Below, piece after piece: positions 17,498 to 24,995 of a DNA stretch of 53,715 nt; position 1 is the stretch's first letter, and the number at the start of each line of letters is the position of its first letter. The stretch lies in assembly GCF_009765735.1 (NCBI RefSeq), contig NZ_LMUW01000094.1, forward strand, positions 1-53,715, given 5' to 3'. Both the position numbers and the translations under genes were made by a program. The DNA is from Xenophilus sp. L33. Lineage in GTDB: Bacteria; Pseudomonadota; Gammaproteobacteria; Burkholderiales; Burkholderiaceae_C. Under the pieces are notes generated by a model. It had not been told where the DNA came from. It saw nothing but the letters and a program-made list of their open reading frames with translations, and did not search any database.

Positions 17498-18180
17498 CGG
17501 CCGATACGGTAGGGCTCGTCCATGAGGACGAAGTCGTGTTCGGCCAGCCCGGCCTCGGTCCAGGCGCGCACGCTCGGCAGCGCGCGCACCCGCTCGACGT
17601 AGGCGGCGATCGCGGCCGGCACCGGCAGGCCATAGGTCTGCAGGCGGGTCGCGACCGGCGCGAAGTAGGCATCGGCAATGCTGAAGTCGCCGAACAGCAT
17701 CGGCCCGCCGTGGGCTTCGAGCAGGCCGCCCCAGAGCTGCACCAGCCGCGCCACGTCGGCGCGCACGCCGGGCTGGTCGCGCCAGATCAGCGCGCCCTGC
17801 TGGCGCAGGTCGGCCTCCAGGTTCATGCCGCAGTGGCTGCGCAGCGCGCCGAAGCCGGCGTGCATCTCGGCGCAGACGCTGCGGGCTCGGGCGCGCTGCG
17901 CCCGGTCGGCGGGCCAGAGCGCCCTGCCGGGATGGGTCTCGGCCAGGTATTCGCAGATCGCCAGCGTGTCGTACACCACCACGTCGCCGTCCTTGAGCAC
18001 CGGCACCGTGCCGGTCGGGTTCAGCGGCAGCACGGTGCGCTTGAAGGCGGAGTCCTCGCCGAAGGAGTCGAAGCGCACCATGACCTCCTCGAACGGGATG
18101 CCCGCCTCGGTCATGAGCACCCACGGCCGCATCGACCAGGACGAGTAGTTCTTGTTGCCGATGTAGAGCTGGGTGGCCAT
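17494..18180 (-). CDS. glutathione S-transferase family protein
   Basis: A 228-residue protein with a thioredoxin-fold N-terminal half ([20 protein letters not shown], the Ser-rich loop supplying the likely glutathione-activating residue) and [24 protein letters not shown], where the cis-Pro and the Asp/Ser glutathione contacts sit. An all-helical C-terminal half follows with [15 protein letters not shown]. The start [10 protein letters not shown] at 18180 removes an unlikely 11-residue leader. Substrate unknown. It is coupled to cca by an ATGA overlap, an arrangement that probably reflects operon packing rather than a shared function. Confidence 0.92.
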   Translation of the reverse strand: MATQLYIGNKNYSSWSMRPWVLMTEAGIPFEEVMVRFDSFGEDSAFKRTVLPLNPTGTVPVLKDGDVVVYDTLAICEYLAETHPGRALWPADRAQRARARSVCAEMHAGFGALRSHCGMNLEADLRQQGALIWRDQPGVRADVARLVQLWGGLLEAHGGPMLFGDFSIADAYFAPVATRLQTYGLPVPAAIAAYVERVRALPSVRAWTEAGLAEHDFVLMDEPYRIGR

Positions 18181-18265
18181 CGCGTTCACTCCGGTTGCTG
18201 CAAAGCCCGCCATGCTAGCCAGGCGCCGCGCGTCGATTGATGCCGATCGCGAGGCGGATTGATGC

Positions 18266-20287
18266 TCAGGGCAGGTCTTTCACCGCGTCCGGCTCCGGCA
18301 TGTCGCGCGGGCCGACGTTGCCCAGCCGCTCCTTCAGCGACTGCGGCCGGCCGCTGATCAGGGCCGCGTAGTTGGTGGTGTTGGCCAGCACCTTCTTGAC
18401 GTAGTCGCGGGTCTCGCTGAAGGGCACGTTCTCGGCCCAGATCGCGGCTTCCATGGTCGGGCCGTTGCGCCAGTTGCGCGGCCGGCCGGGACCGGCGTTG
18501 TAGGCGGCGGCCGCCAGCGGCATCGAGCCGTCGAAGTCGTCCAGCGCCAGCTTCAGGTAGTTGGTGCCGATGGTGATGTTGGTCTCGTGGTCGCCGAGCA
18601 TCGCCGGGCTGAAGTCGGGCATGCCGATCTTGCGGGCGGTCCAGCGGGCGGTGGCCGGCATCACCTGCATCAGGCCGGAGGCGCCGACGCCGGAGCGGGC
18701 GTCCATGATGAAGCGGCTCTCCTGCCGGATGAGGCCGTAGACGTAGGCCGGGTCGAGGCCGATCTCCTGGCTCTTGCGCAGCACCGTGTCGTGGAAGGGC
18801 ATGGGGTAGCGCTGGTCGACGTCGATCACGCCCTTGGTGCGCTCGCTGGTGTTGATGCAGCGGTCCCAGATCTCGCGCTGGCAGGCCAGGTCGGCCGCGG
18901 CCAGCAGCGCGCGGTCGTCCATGCCGCCCTTGTCGTGCAGGTTGGTGGCGTAGTTCCATTCGCGCGTGCCCTCGGGCCGGAGGCCGATCGAGATGGCGTA
19001 GAGCGCGCGCTGCAGCGAGGCGTTGCCGCGCGCCACCGCCTTCTCGTCGGCGGTGAGCGGCGCCGGCCGGGTCGGCACCGCGGCGCGCTGGCCGAGTTCT
19101 TCCAGCGCCAGCAGTTCGTAGAAGCCGCGGGTGCCGGCGATGCTCTCGTACAGCACGCGGGCCTGCGCCAGGCGTTCGGGGTTGCCGGAGGAGGCGAGGG
19201 CGCGCCCCTTCCAGTAGACCCAGGTCGGGTCCTGCTGCTGCACCGGGCTCATCGCGTCGATGGCGGCCTGGACGTCGCGCCAGCTGCCCACGCGCAGCGC
19301 GGCGCGGGCCTTCCAGCCCAGCATGTCGTCGCTCAGGTCGGTCAGCTTCGTCACCTTGGCGAAGGCGTCGTTGGCCTGCGGCGAGAGCCGGGTCGCGTAC
19401 TGGCGGCCGATCGCGCCCCAGAGCCAGTTGCGTTCCTCGGTGGCGAGCATCGGTTCCCACTTGGTGCCCATCTGGCTGGCCGCCATGTCGGGGTCGGCCA
19501 GGGTGAGCTTGAGCAGCGCCAGCACCACGATCTCGCGCCGCGACTTGGCCACCGCGACCGCCCGGCCGTTCAGGAACTTGCCGACGTTGGCGTTCATTTC
19601 GTCGAACACCGGCAGCGCGTCGGGTGCCACCAGGTTGACCGCGGCGCGGGCCGCCTGCGGCCGGTTGGCCTCGATCGACAGCCGGGCCTTGCGCCAGGCG
19701 TCGTTGGGCGACATGAGGCCGGCGCCGATCATGCGGTCGGCGGCCGAGAGGCAGCCGTCGTCGAGGTCGCGCTGGGCCAGCCAGTTGCGCTTGACCTCGT
19801 CGGCCTGCGTCTGGCTCAGGTTGCCGTTGCGCAGCGAGTCGATCAGGATCGCGTAGCAGCGCACCTGCGGGTCGTCGTTCATGCGGAAGTCGGCGACGGC
19901 GGCGGTGAAGCTGTCCCAGTCGCGGCGCTGGCCGGACAGCAGCAGCCAGTCGTTGCGCATGCGGTCTTCCTGGTAGGTGCCGGCGTAGCGGGCCATGAAG
20001 GCCTGCACCTCCTGCGGCTGCGCGTCGGGCAGCCGGGCCTTCAGCTCCCAGTAGGCGGCCCAGGGCTCGAGCGGGTTGCCGATGGCCTGCGGCAGCAGCG
20101 CCGACAGGGCGGCCTTGTCGCCGCGCTGGGAGGCCTGCTTCATGAGCAGCATCACGTCGTCGCCGCCGACCTGGGCGGAGGCCGGTTGCAGCAGCGCCGC
20201 GGCACCGAGGAGAAACGAAATGACGAGGAGCGAAAAAGAGCGGGGCAGCCGAGCGTCACGGGGTGCCAAAATGCTTGCGAACTGCAT
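18266..20287 (-). CDS. soluble lytic murein transglycosylase (Slt70-like)
   Basis: A 673-residue periplasmic peptidoglycan lytic transglycosylase. An N-terminal signal (SFSLLVISFLLGAAALLQPASA) ends near residue 38. A long helical superhelix domain follows to about residue 490. The C-terminal SLT domain has the catalytic Glu in LIRQESRF (about E523), then GASGLMQVMPATA and AAAAYNAGPGR. The enzyme cleaves glycan strands, forming 1,6-anhydromuramic ends, in turnover or septum processing. Its ATG lies only 9 bp from the divergent 5-formyltetrahydrofolate cyclo-ligase start, so the two promoters must lie inside each other's coding sequence. Confidence 0.95.
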   Translation of the reverse strand: MQFASILAPRDARLPRSFSLLVISFLLGAAALLQPASAQVGGDDVMLLMKQASQRGDKAALSALLPQAIGNPLEPWAAYWELKARLPDAQPQEVQAFMARYAGTYQEDRMRNDWLLLSGQRRDWDSFTAAVADFRMNDDPQVRCYAILIDSLRNGNLSQTQADEVKRNWLAQRDLDDGCLSAADRMIGAGLMSPNDAWRKARLSIEANRPQAARAAVNLVAPDALPVFDEMNANVGKFLNGRAVAVAKSRREIVVLALLKLTLADPDMAASQMGTKWEPMLATEERNWLWGAIGRQYATRLSPQANDAFAKVTKLTDLSDDMLGWKARAALRVGSWRDVQAAIDAMSPVQQQDPTWVYWKGRALASSGNPERLAQARVLYESIAGTRGFYELLALEELGQRAAVPTRPAPLTADEKAVARGNASLQRALYAISIGLRPEGTREWNYATNLHDKGGMDDRALLAAADLACQREIWDRCINTSERTKGVIDVDQRYPMPFHDTVLRKSQEIGLDPAYVYGLIRQESRFIMDARSGVGASGLMQVMPATARWTARKIGMPDFSPAMLGDHETNITIGTNYLKLALDDFDGSMPLAAAAYNAGPGRPRNWRNGPTMEAAIWAENVPFSETRDYVKKVLANTTNYAALISGRPQSLKERLGNVGPRDMPEPDAVKDLP

Positions 20288-20296
20288 CGGGGGATT

Positions 20297-20914
20297 ATGG
20301 ACAACTCAAAGGGCGCCGACACCTCGGCCACTGCGACTTTTCTCAAGCAACAGCTGCGTGCGGCATTGATCCAACAGCGCCTGGACATGCCCGACCGGCT
20401 GGCCCGCGCCGACCTGCTGCAGCGGGTGATGCGGATCTGGCTGGTCGGCCGGCCGGACACGGTCATCGGCGCCTACTGGCCGATCAAGGGCGAGTTCGAC
20501 CCGCTGCCCGCGCTGCACCGCTGGAAGGAAGACGGCGAGCTGCAGGGCGAGGCCCAGCGCCGCCGCATCGGGCTGCCGGTGGTCGACCGGGTGCACAAGA
20601 CGCTGACCTTCCATGCCTGGTACCCGGGCTGTCCGATGGAGAACGACGCCTACGACATCCCCAAGCCGAAGGACACCGAGCTGATCGTGCCGACCCTGCT
20701 CTTCGTGCCCTGCCTCGGCTACAGCGCCGGCGGCTACCGGCTGGGCTACGGCGGCGGCTTCTACGACCGCACCCTGGCGGCGCTGGAGCCGCGCCCCTTC
20801 ACCGTCGGCCTCGGCTTCGGCAGCGGCTTCATCGACGACTTCGAGCCGGAGGCGCACGACGTGCCGCTGGATGCGATCCTGAATGACAACGGGGTGGTCT
20901 GGCCGATCAGCTGA
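20297..20914 (+). CDS. 5-formyltetrahydrofolate cyclo-ligase
   Basis: A 205-residue enzyme that converts 5-formyl-THF to 5,10-methenyl-THF using ATP. Family motifs are FLKQQLRAALIQQR near the N-terminus, IGAYWPIKGEFDP, LIVPTLLFVPCLGY and the highly conserved RLGYGGGFYDRTL. The ATG at 20297 follows GGGGGATT, a reasonable ribosome site. It is divergent from slt with 9 bp between start codons and convergent with the LysR gene 4 bp away. The 6S RNA gene often found beside this gene in gammaproteobacteria has no room here. Confidence 0.95.
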   Translation: MDNSKGADTSATATFLKQQLRAALIQQRLDMPDRLARADLLQRVMRIWLVGRPDTVIGAYWPIKGEFDPLPALHRWKEDGELQGEAQRRRIGLPVVDRVHKTLTFHAWYPGCPMENDAYDIPKPKDTELIVPTLLFVPCLGYSAGGYRLGYGGGFYDRTLAALEPRPFTVGLGFGSGFIDDFEPEAHDVPLDAILNDNGVVWPIS

Positions 20915-20918
20915 ACCC

Positions 20919-21908
20919 TCAATCGAGGTGATCGACCGTATCCAGGTCCGGCACCTCGCCGATCGTCTCGCGCGTGGTCGCGGCCTGGCCTTCGAGCCAG
21001 TCGCAGAAGGCCACGATCTCCGGGCGCAGCGCGCTGCGCGGGCCGGTGATGAGCCAGTAGGACATCGGTGAATCCATGCGGTGGCGCGGCAGCACCTCGA
21101 CCAGGTCGCCGTTGGCCAGACTCTCGGCGATGAGCGAGCTGCGCGCCAGCACCAGGCCCTGGCCGGTGAGCGCGGCCTGCACCATCTGGTAGGCGTAGTT
21201 GAAGTAGAGCCAGCGCCGCGGCTGCGCCCGCGCCATGTCGTTGACCTCGAACCAGCGCCGCCAGGTCAGCCATTCGAGATGGCTGCGATGGGCGTCGCCG
21301 GCCTCGATCAGGGTGAAGCGGGCGATGTCGGCCGGCGACTTGATCGCCGGGTTGCTCTTGATGAGCCACGGGCTCGCGACCGGCGTGATGTTCTCGCCGA
21401 AGAGCCGCACCGCGCCGGGCGGCATGGTGGCGCGCGGGCCGTAGCGCAGCGCCAGGTCGACGTCGGCGACGTCCATGTCGAGCGCGGTGTCGCTGGCGTC
21501 GATGCGGATGTCGATCTCGGGGTTGTCGCGCTGGAAGGCCTCCAGCCGCGGGATCAGCCACATCGAGGCGAAGGAGGCGAAGGTGGTGAGCGAGACGCTC
21601 TTGCGCCCCGCGCTCTGGCGGATCTGGCGCACCGCGCCGTCGATCCGCGGCAGCGACTGCTGCACCGCCAGCAGCAGCTGCGCGCCGGCGCCGGTCAGCT
21701 CGACCGCGCGGGTGTGGCGCAGGAAGAGGCTGACGCCGACCTCTTCCTCGAGCGACTGGATCTGCCGGCTCACCGCCGACTGGGTCAGCGCCATTTCCTC
21801 GGCCGCGGCGCGGAAGTTGAGGTGCCGCGCCACCGCCTCGAAGGCCCGCAGATGGCCCGCGGAAATCGGCCGGGAGCGCAGGTGGGTTTGTGAATGCAGC
21901 ATGACCAT
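20919..21908 (-). CDS. LysR family transcriptional regulator, GcvA-like
   Basis: A 329-residue LysR regulator. The HTH is HLRAFEAVARHLNFRAAAEE, then MALTQSAVSRQIQSLEEEVG (about residues 18-58). An effector-binding domain follows from about residue 105 (VSLTTFASFASMWLIPRLEAF), typical of the GcvA group. Met1 at 21908 and Met3 at 21902 are both possible starts. It is divergent from a DUF2917 gene with a 117-bp, AT-richer intergenic region between them, which suggests that it regulates that gene and itself. Its C-terminal end is 4 bp from the convergent cyclo-ligase. Confidence 0.92.
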   Translation of the reverse strand: MVMLHSQTHLRSRPISAGHLRAFEAVARHLNFRAAAEEMALTQSAVSRQIQSLEEEVGVSLFLRHTRAVELTGAGAQLLLAVQQSLPRIDGAVRQIRQSAGRKSVSLTTFASFASMWLIPRLEAFQRDNPEIDIRIDASDTALDMDVADVDLALRYGPRATMPPGAVRLFGENITPVASPWLIKSNPAIKSPADIARFTLIEAGDAHRSHLEWLTWRRWFEVNDMARAQPRRWLYFNYAYQMVQAALTGQGLVLARSSLIAESLANGDLVEVLPRHRMDSPMSYWLITGPRSALRPEIVAFCDWLEGQAATTRETIGEVPDLDTVDHLD

Positions 21909-22025
21909 TGATGCGTAAACGGAATCAGTAGCCTAGTCCTATTTCATTGGACCGCCAAGGGCCGCGGATGGATCATTCATTCCCGAAGCGCGCTATTGCG
22001 CCCCGGCAACCACCAGGAGTCCATC

Positions 22026-22343
22026 ATGTCCGCCGTCTACACCCCCTCGTCGCTTCCGTCCGTCGCTCCGGCCCGCACGGCTGCCGTGCCGCCGGCCGTG
22101 CGCCGCGGTGCGTGGCAGCTCGAAGCCGGCCATGCCATGACCCTCAAGGCCTCCGCCGCCAGCGTGCTGCGGGTCCGCCAGGGCCGCGTCTGGGTCACCC
22201 GCGATGCCACCGCCCATTGGGGCAGCGAGGACATCGTCCTGGCCCCGGGCGAATCGCTCACGGTCGCCGCCGGCGAACGCATCGTGATGGAGCCGTGGGA
22301 CGGCTTCGGCGCGACCTACAGCTGGGACGACGCCGCGGCCTGA
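22026..22343 (+). CDS. DUF2917 domain-containing protein (copy 2)
   Basis: A 105-residue protein with the DUF2917 core: WQLEAGHAMTLKASAASVLR, VRQGRVWVTRDATAHWG and LAPGESLTVAAGERIVMEPW. The ATG at 22026 has CAGGAG seven bases upstream. It carries no signal peptide or catalytic motif, so it is a probable small cytoplasmic beta-barrel protein of unknown role. It is divergent from a GcvA-like LysR gene, mirroring the MocR-DUF2917 pair at 12646/12797. Confidence 0.87.
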   Translation: MSAVYTPSSLPSVAPARTAAVPPAVRRGAWQLEAGHAMTLKASAASVLRVRQGRVWVTRDATAHWGSEDIVLAPGESLTVAAGERIVMEPWDGFGATYSWDDAAA

Positions 22344-22358
22344 GGCCCAACCGAGGGC

Positions 22359-22754
22359 TCAGCCCGAGATGTCGAAGCCGGGGCGCAGTTGCAGAAAGCG
22401 ATGCAGCGCCTCGGCGCCCCCCAGCCCATGGATCTCGGCCAGGTCGTCGCGGTCGTCCACCTCGGCCAGGCCGACCTCGAAGCGCGGGTAGCGGCGTTCG
22501 TTCAGCCGGCCCTCGAACAGCACCAGCAGGTCGGTGTGGCGCGGGTCCTGCTCCAGGCGCGCCATCAGCGCGCGCACCGCCTCGCGCGGTCCCTCGAAAT
22601 GCTGGCAGAAGCGAAACCCGTCGAACACCAGCAGGCCGCTGATGCCGTTGGCCGCATTGCGGCTGCGGGCCTGGGAGACGATCCGGCCGACGATGTCGGC
22701 CGGCTGGCCCGGTGCCAATTGGCTGACGTAGAGGATTTCGCGCAGATCTGTCAT
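22359..22754 (-). CDS. BLUF domain blue-light sensor protein
   Basis: A 131-residue stand-alone BLUF protein that should bind FAD and sense blue light. The flavin-switch residues are present with AppA spacing: Tyr9 in ILYVSQ, Asn33 in SRNAANGISGLL and Gln51 in FCQHFEGP. The later Trp/Met pair of AppA (W104, M106) appears as Phe and Val in RRYPRFEVGL; this region varies in the family and affects signalling. There is no fused output domain, so it must act through a partner protein. The ATG at 22754 begins MTDLREILYVS. It is divergent from the Crp/Fnr-type regulator, whose start is 91 bp away. Confidence 0.92.
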   Translation of the reverse strand: MTDLREILYVSQLAPGQPADIVGRIVSQARSRNAANGISGLLVFDGFRFCQHFEGPREAVRALMARLEQDPRHTDLLVLFEGRLNERRYPRFEVGLAEVDDRDDLAEIHGLGGAEALHRFLQLRPGFDISG

Positions 22755-22833
22755 GCAAGGTCGAGTGGAAGGCGCGGGCAGTCTAGGACCGCACGACCGT
22801 GCTGAAAATGTCAAAAGACACAGCAGCCTGCCC

Positions 22834-22848
22834 TATAGTCCCGCGGTG
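22834..22848 (+). promoter_or_regulatory. possible -10 box giving a leaderless Crp/Fnr message
   Basis: TATAGT at 22834-22839 is a good -10 hexamer in otherwise GC-rich sequence. Transcription would begin about seven bases later, at or next to the GTG at 22846, which begins the family-consistent reading frame. No Shine-Dalgarno sequence precedes that GTG. I did not find a convincing -35 at 17 bases, so an activator may be needed. Confidence 0.35.
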
Positions 22849-23616
22849 AGATTCGACGACTATCCCGCGATCGCCCAGCCGCCCCGATGCGCGCATCCGT
22901 GCGAGGAATGCGGGCTGCGCGGCAACCCGGCCTTCCTGCAGGTACCCGACGACGAGGTCCGCACGATCGAGTCCTTTCGCAGCGGCACCCGGGTGGTCGA
23001 TGCCGGCACCTCGATCGTCGACGAGGAACGCACCGCGCCGCAGCTCTTCACGCTCTATTCGGGATGGGCCTTCCGCTTCAAGACGCTGAGCGACGGCCGC
23101 CGTCAGATCCTCGGCTTCCTGCTGCCGGGCGACTTCATCGGCCTGCAGGACGAATTCGCCGACGGCCACACGCACGGCGTCGAGGCGGTCACCGGCGTCA
23201 CCTTGTGCACCTTCGAGCGCAGCCGGCTCTGGGAGCTGTTCCACACCCGCCCCAAGCTGGGCTACCACATCACCTGGCTGGCGGCCCGCGAAGAGAAGAT
23301 GGTCGACGACAACCTCGTGACCGCCGGCCGCCGCAACGCCGCCGAGCGGGTCGCGATGCTGCTGATGCACCTCTACCGGCGCGCCGAGCGGGTCGGCATG
23401 GTGCGCGACGGCTGGGCCGAGTTTCCGTTCAACCAGCAGCACATCGCCGACGCGCTGGGCCTGTCGCTGGTGCACACCAACAAGACGCTGCGGCGGCTGC
23501 AGCACCTGGGCCTCTACAAGCTGGACAACGGCTGGTTGCGCATCATGGAACCGCGGGCGCTGGAGCGGCTGGGGGACTACTTCGAGCGGCCGCTTCAGCC
23601 CACGCCGCTGATATAG
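22846..23616 (+). CDS. Crp/Fnr family transcriptional regulator
   Basis: A 256-residue regulator. The N-terminus has three cysteines spaced C-x3-C-x2-C (CAHPCEECGLRG), reminiscent of but not identical to the Fnr iron-sulfur ligands. A cyclic-nucleotide-binding-type beta roll follows (LFTLYSGWAFRFKTLSDGRR, FLLPGDFIGLQDEF), then a C-terminal winged HTH, FPFNQQHIADALGLSLVHTNKTLRRL. The GTG start is chosen because upstream codons in this frame are not family-like and because a -10 box lies just before it. It is divergent from the BLUF gene. The cysteines and lack of a clear cAMP pocket make a redox or oxygen signal possible, but this is inference. Confidence 0.88.
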   Translation: MRFDDYPAIAQPPRCAHPCEECGLRGNPAFLQVPDDEVRTIESFRSGTRVVDAGTSIVDEERTAPQLFTLYSGWAFRFKTLSDGRRQILGFLLPGDFIGLQDEFADGHTHGVEAVTGVTLCTFERSRLWELFHTRPKLGYHITWLAAREEKMVDDNLVTAGRRNAAERVAMLLMHLYRRAERVGMVRDGWAEFPFNQQHIADALGLSLVHTNKTLRRLQHLGLYKLDNGWLRIMEPRALERLGDYFERPLQPTPLI

Positions 23617-23631
23617 GATCGGACCCACCGC

Positions 23632-23663
23632 ACGCGCGAAGCGCGGCATTTCGCGCGTATTTT
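23632..23663 (+). terminator. Rho-independent terminator-like hairpin after the Crp/Fnr gene
   Basis: ACGCGCGAA (23632-23640) and TTCGCGCGT (23650-23658) form a perfect 9-bp GC-rich stem with a 9-base loop, followed by ATTTT. It lies 16 bp after the regulator's stop codon and 20 bp before the flippase start. It therefore likely separates the regulator from the flippase-glmU transcript, or attenuates read-through. Confidence 0.6.
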
Positions 23664-23682
23664 CGGCGCGTTCACGGATCCA

Positions 23683-24987
23683 ATGACCCTCCATCCCCGC
23701 CTGCGGCAAGTCTTCACGGTCGGTAGCGTCGAGTCGCTCGGCGTCATCATCGGCGGCCTTTCCGGACTGCTCATCGTCCACATGCTGCCGAAGGACCAGT
23801 ACGCGGCCTACACCTTCCTCGTGGCCTGCATCACCCTGGTGCTGGGCGTCACCGACACCGGCCTGGCGCATTGCTGCCTGCCGGTGGTCGGCGAGCGTGC
23901 CGACAATTCCTCCTGGGTGATGGCCTCGTGCGCCCGGGTGTTCCAGAAGCGCTGGGCGCTGCTGGTGGTGGGCTTCTTCATCGTGGTGCCCTACTGGTTC
24001 TACACGACCCGCCAGCACGGCTGGGAGGGCGGCGGCTACTGGATGGCCTCGGCCGTCATCCTGATCTCGATCCTGCTGGCGCTGCGCGAGCACTACGCCG
24101 GTCAGGTGCTGGTCATCCTCGGGCAGATCCCGACCTTGAACCGGGTGGGCTACGTGACGACGGGCGTTCGCATCGTGATCATCTGCGCGGTGCTGGCGAT
24201 ACCGATCGGCGCCTATTCGCTGTCGGGCGTGCTGGCGGCCAGCGCGGCGTCCAGCATCGTGGCGGTGATGCTCTACCGCAAGGCCTTCGAGTCCGGCGGC
24301 TACGTCGAGATGCCGCTGAGCCCGGTGGAGGCCAAGGAGGTCGACAAGAAGATCTACAAGATCGCCAAGCCGCTGGTGCTGCCGGCGGTGTTCTACCAGT
24401 TCCAGGGCGTGATCACGGTGTTCATCGCCTCGATGTTCGGCAATCCGACGATGCTGGCCGAGGTCGGCGCCTTCGGCCGCCTGAGCATGGCGCTGGTCGT
24501 GTTCGACCGGATCGCCGCGACGGTGCTGTTCCCGATCATCGCGCGCTCGGCCGACGGCGGCCGGCTGATGTCGGTGGTGGTCAAGGGGCACCTCGCCTAC
24601 CTCGGCGCCATGTTCCTGGTCTTCCTGACCTCGATCTGGCTGCCGCAATACTGGATCCTGCTGATCGGCAGCAAGTACGCCGACCGCGAGTCGCTGGTGT
24701 GGATGGTGTTCGCGGCCACGCTGCTGATGAACGGCGCCGGCTTCGCCTTCCGCACCGTCGCGGCGCGCGGCCACACCGAGCGGCAGACGCTGATCATCCC
24801 CTTCGTGCTGGCGTTCCAGATCGGCTACCTGTGGCTCTTCGGCATCTCCAGCCTGCGCGCGGTGCTCGGTTTCGGCATCTCGACCTGCCTGGCCAACTTC
24901 CTCTACCAGTACGCGATGCTCGCCACCTGGTACATGCGCCAGCGCAGGATGCTGCCGAGCGGCCTCGCGACCGACAGCCGCCGATAA
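23683..24987 (+). CDS. oligosaccharide flippase family protein (Wzx/MATE-like)
   Basis: A 434-residue polytopic membrane protein with about 12 hydrophobic segments spread over the whole length, beginning with SVESLGVIIGGLSGLLIVHML. The pattern and length match polysaccharide flippases that move lipid-linked sugars across the inner membrane. LPAVFYQFQGVITVFIASMFG and GRLSMALVVFDRIAATVLFPII are typical MATE-like repeats. The substrate is not identifiable. No glycosyltransferases flank it, so it is an isolated flippase gene. It ends 8 bp before glmU, which makes UDP-GlcNAc, and cotranscription is likely. Confidence 0.85.
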   Translation: MTLHPRLRQVFTVGSVESLGVIIGGLSGLLIVHMLPKDQYAAYTFLVACITLVLGVTDTGLAHCCLPVVGERADNSSWVMASCARVFQKRWALLVVGFFIVVPYWFYTTRQHGWEGGGYWMASAVILISILLALREHYAGQVLVILGQIPTLNRVGYVTTGVRIVIICAVLAIPIGAYSLSGVLAASAASSIVAVMLYRKAFESGGYVEMPLSPVEAKEVDKKIYKIAKPLVLPAVFYQFQGVITVFIASMFGNPTMLAEVGAFGRLSMALVVFDRIAATVLFPIIARSADGGRLMSVVVKGHLAYLGAMFLVFLTSIWLPQYWILLIGSKYADRESLVWMVFAATLLMNGAGFAFRTVAARGHTERQTLIIPFVLAFQIGYLWLFGISSLRAVLGFGISTCLANFLYQYAMLATWYMRQRRMLPSGLATDSRR

Positions 24988-24995
24988 TCGGCGCC

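Noticed and set aside
20288..20296. 6S RNA gene beside the cyclo-ligase gene
   Set aside because: That linkage is common in gammaproteobacteria, but only nine bases separate the two genes here and no candidate structure fits.
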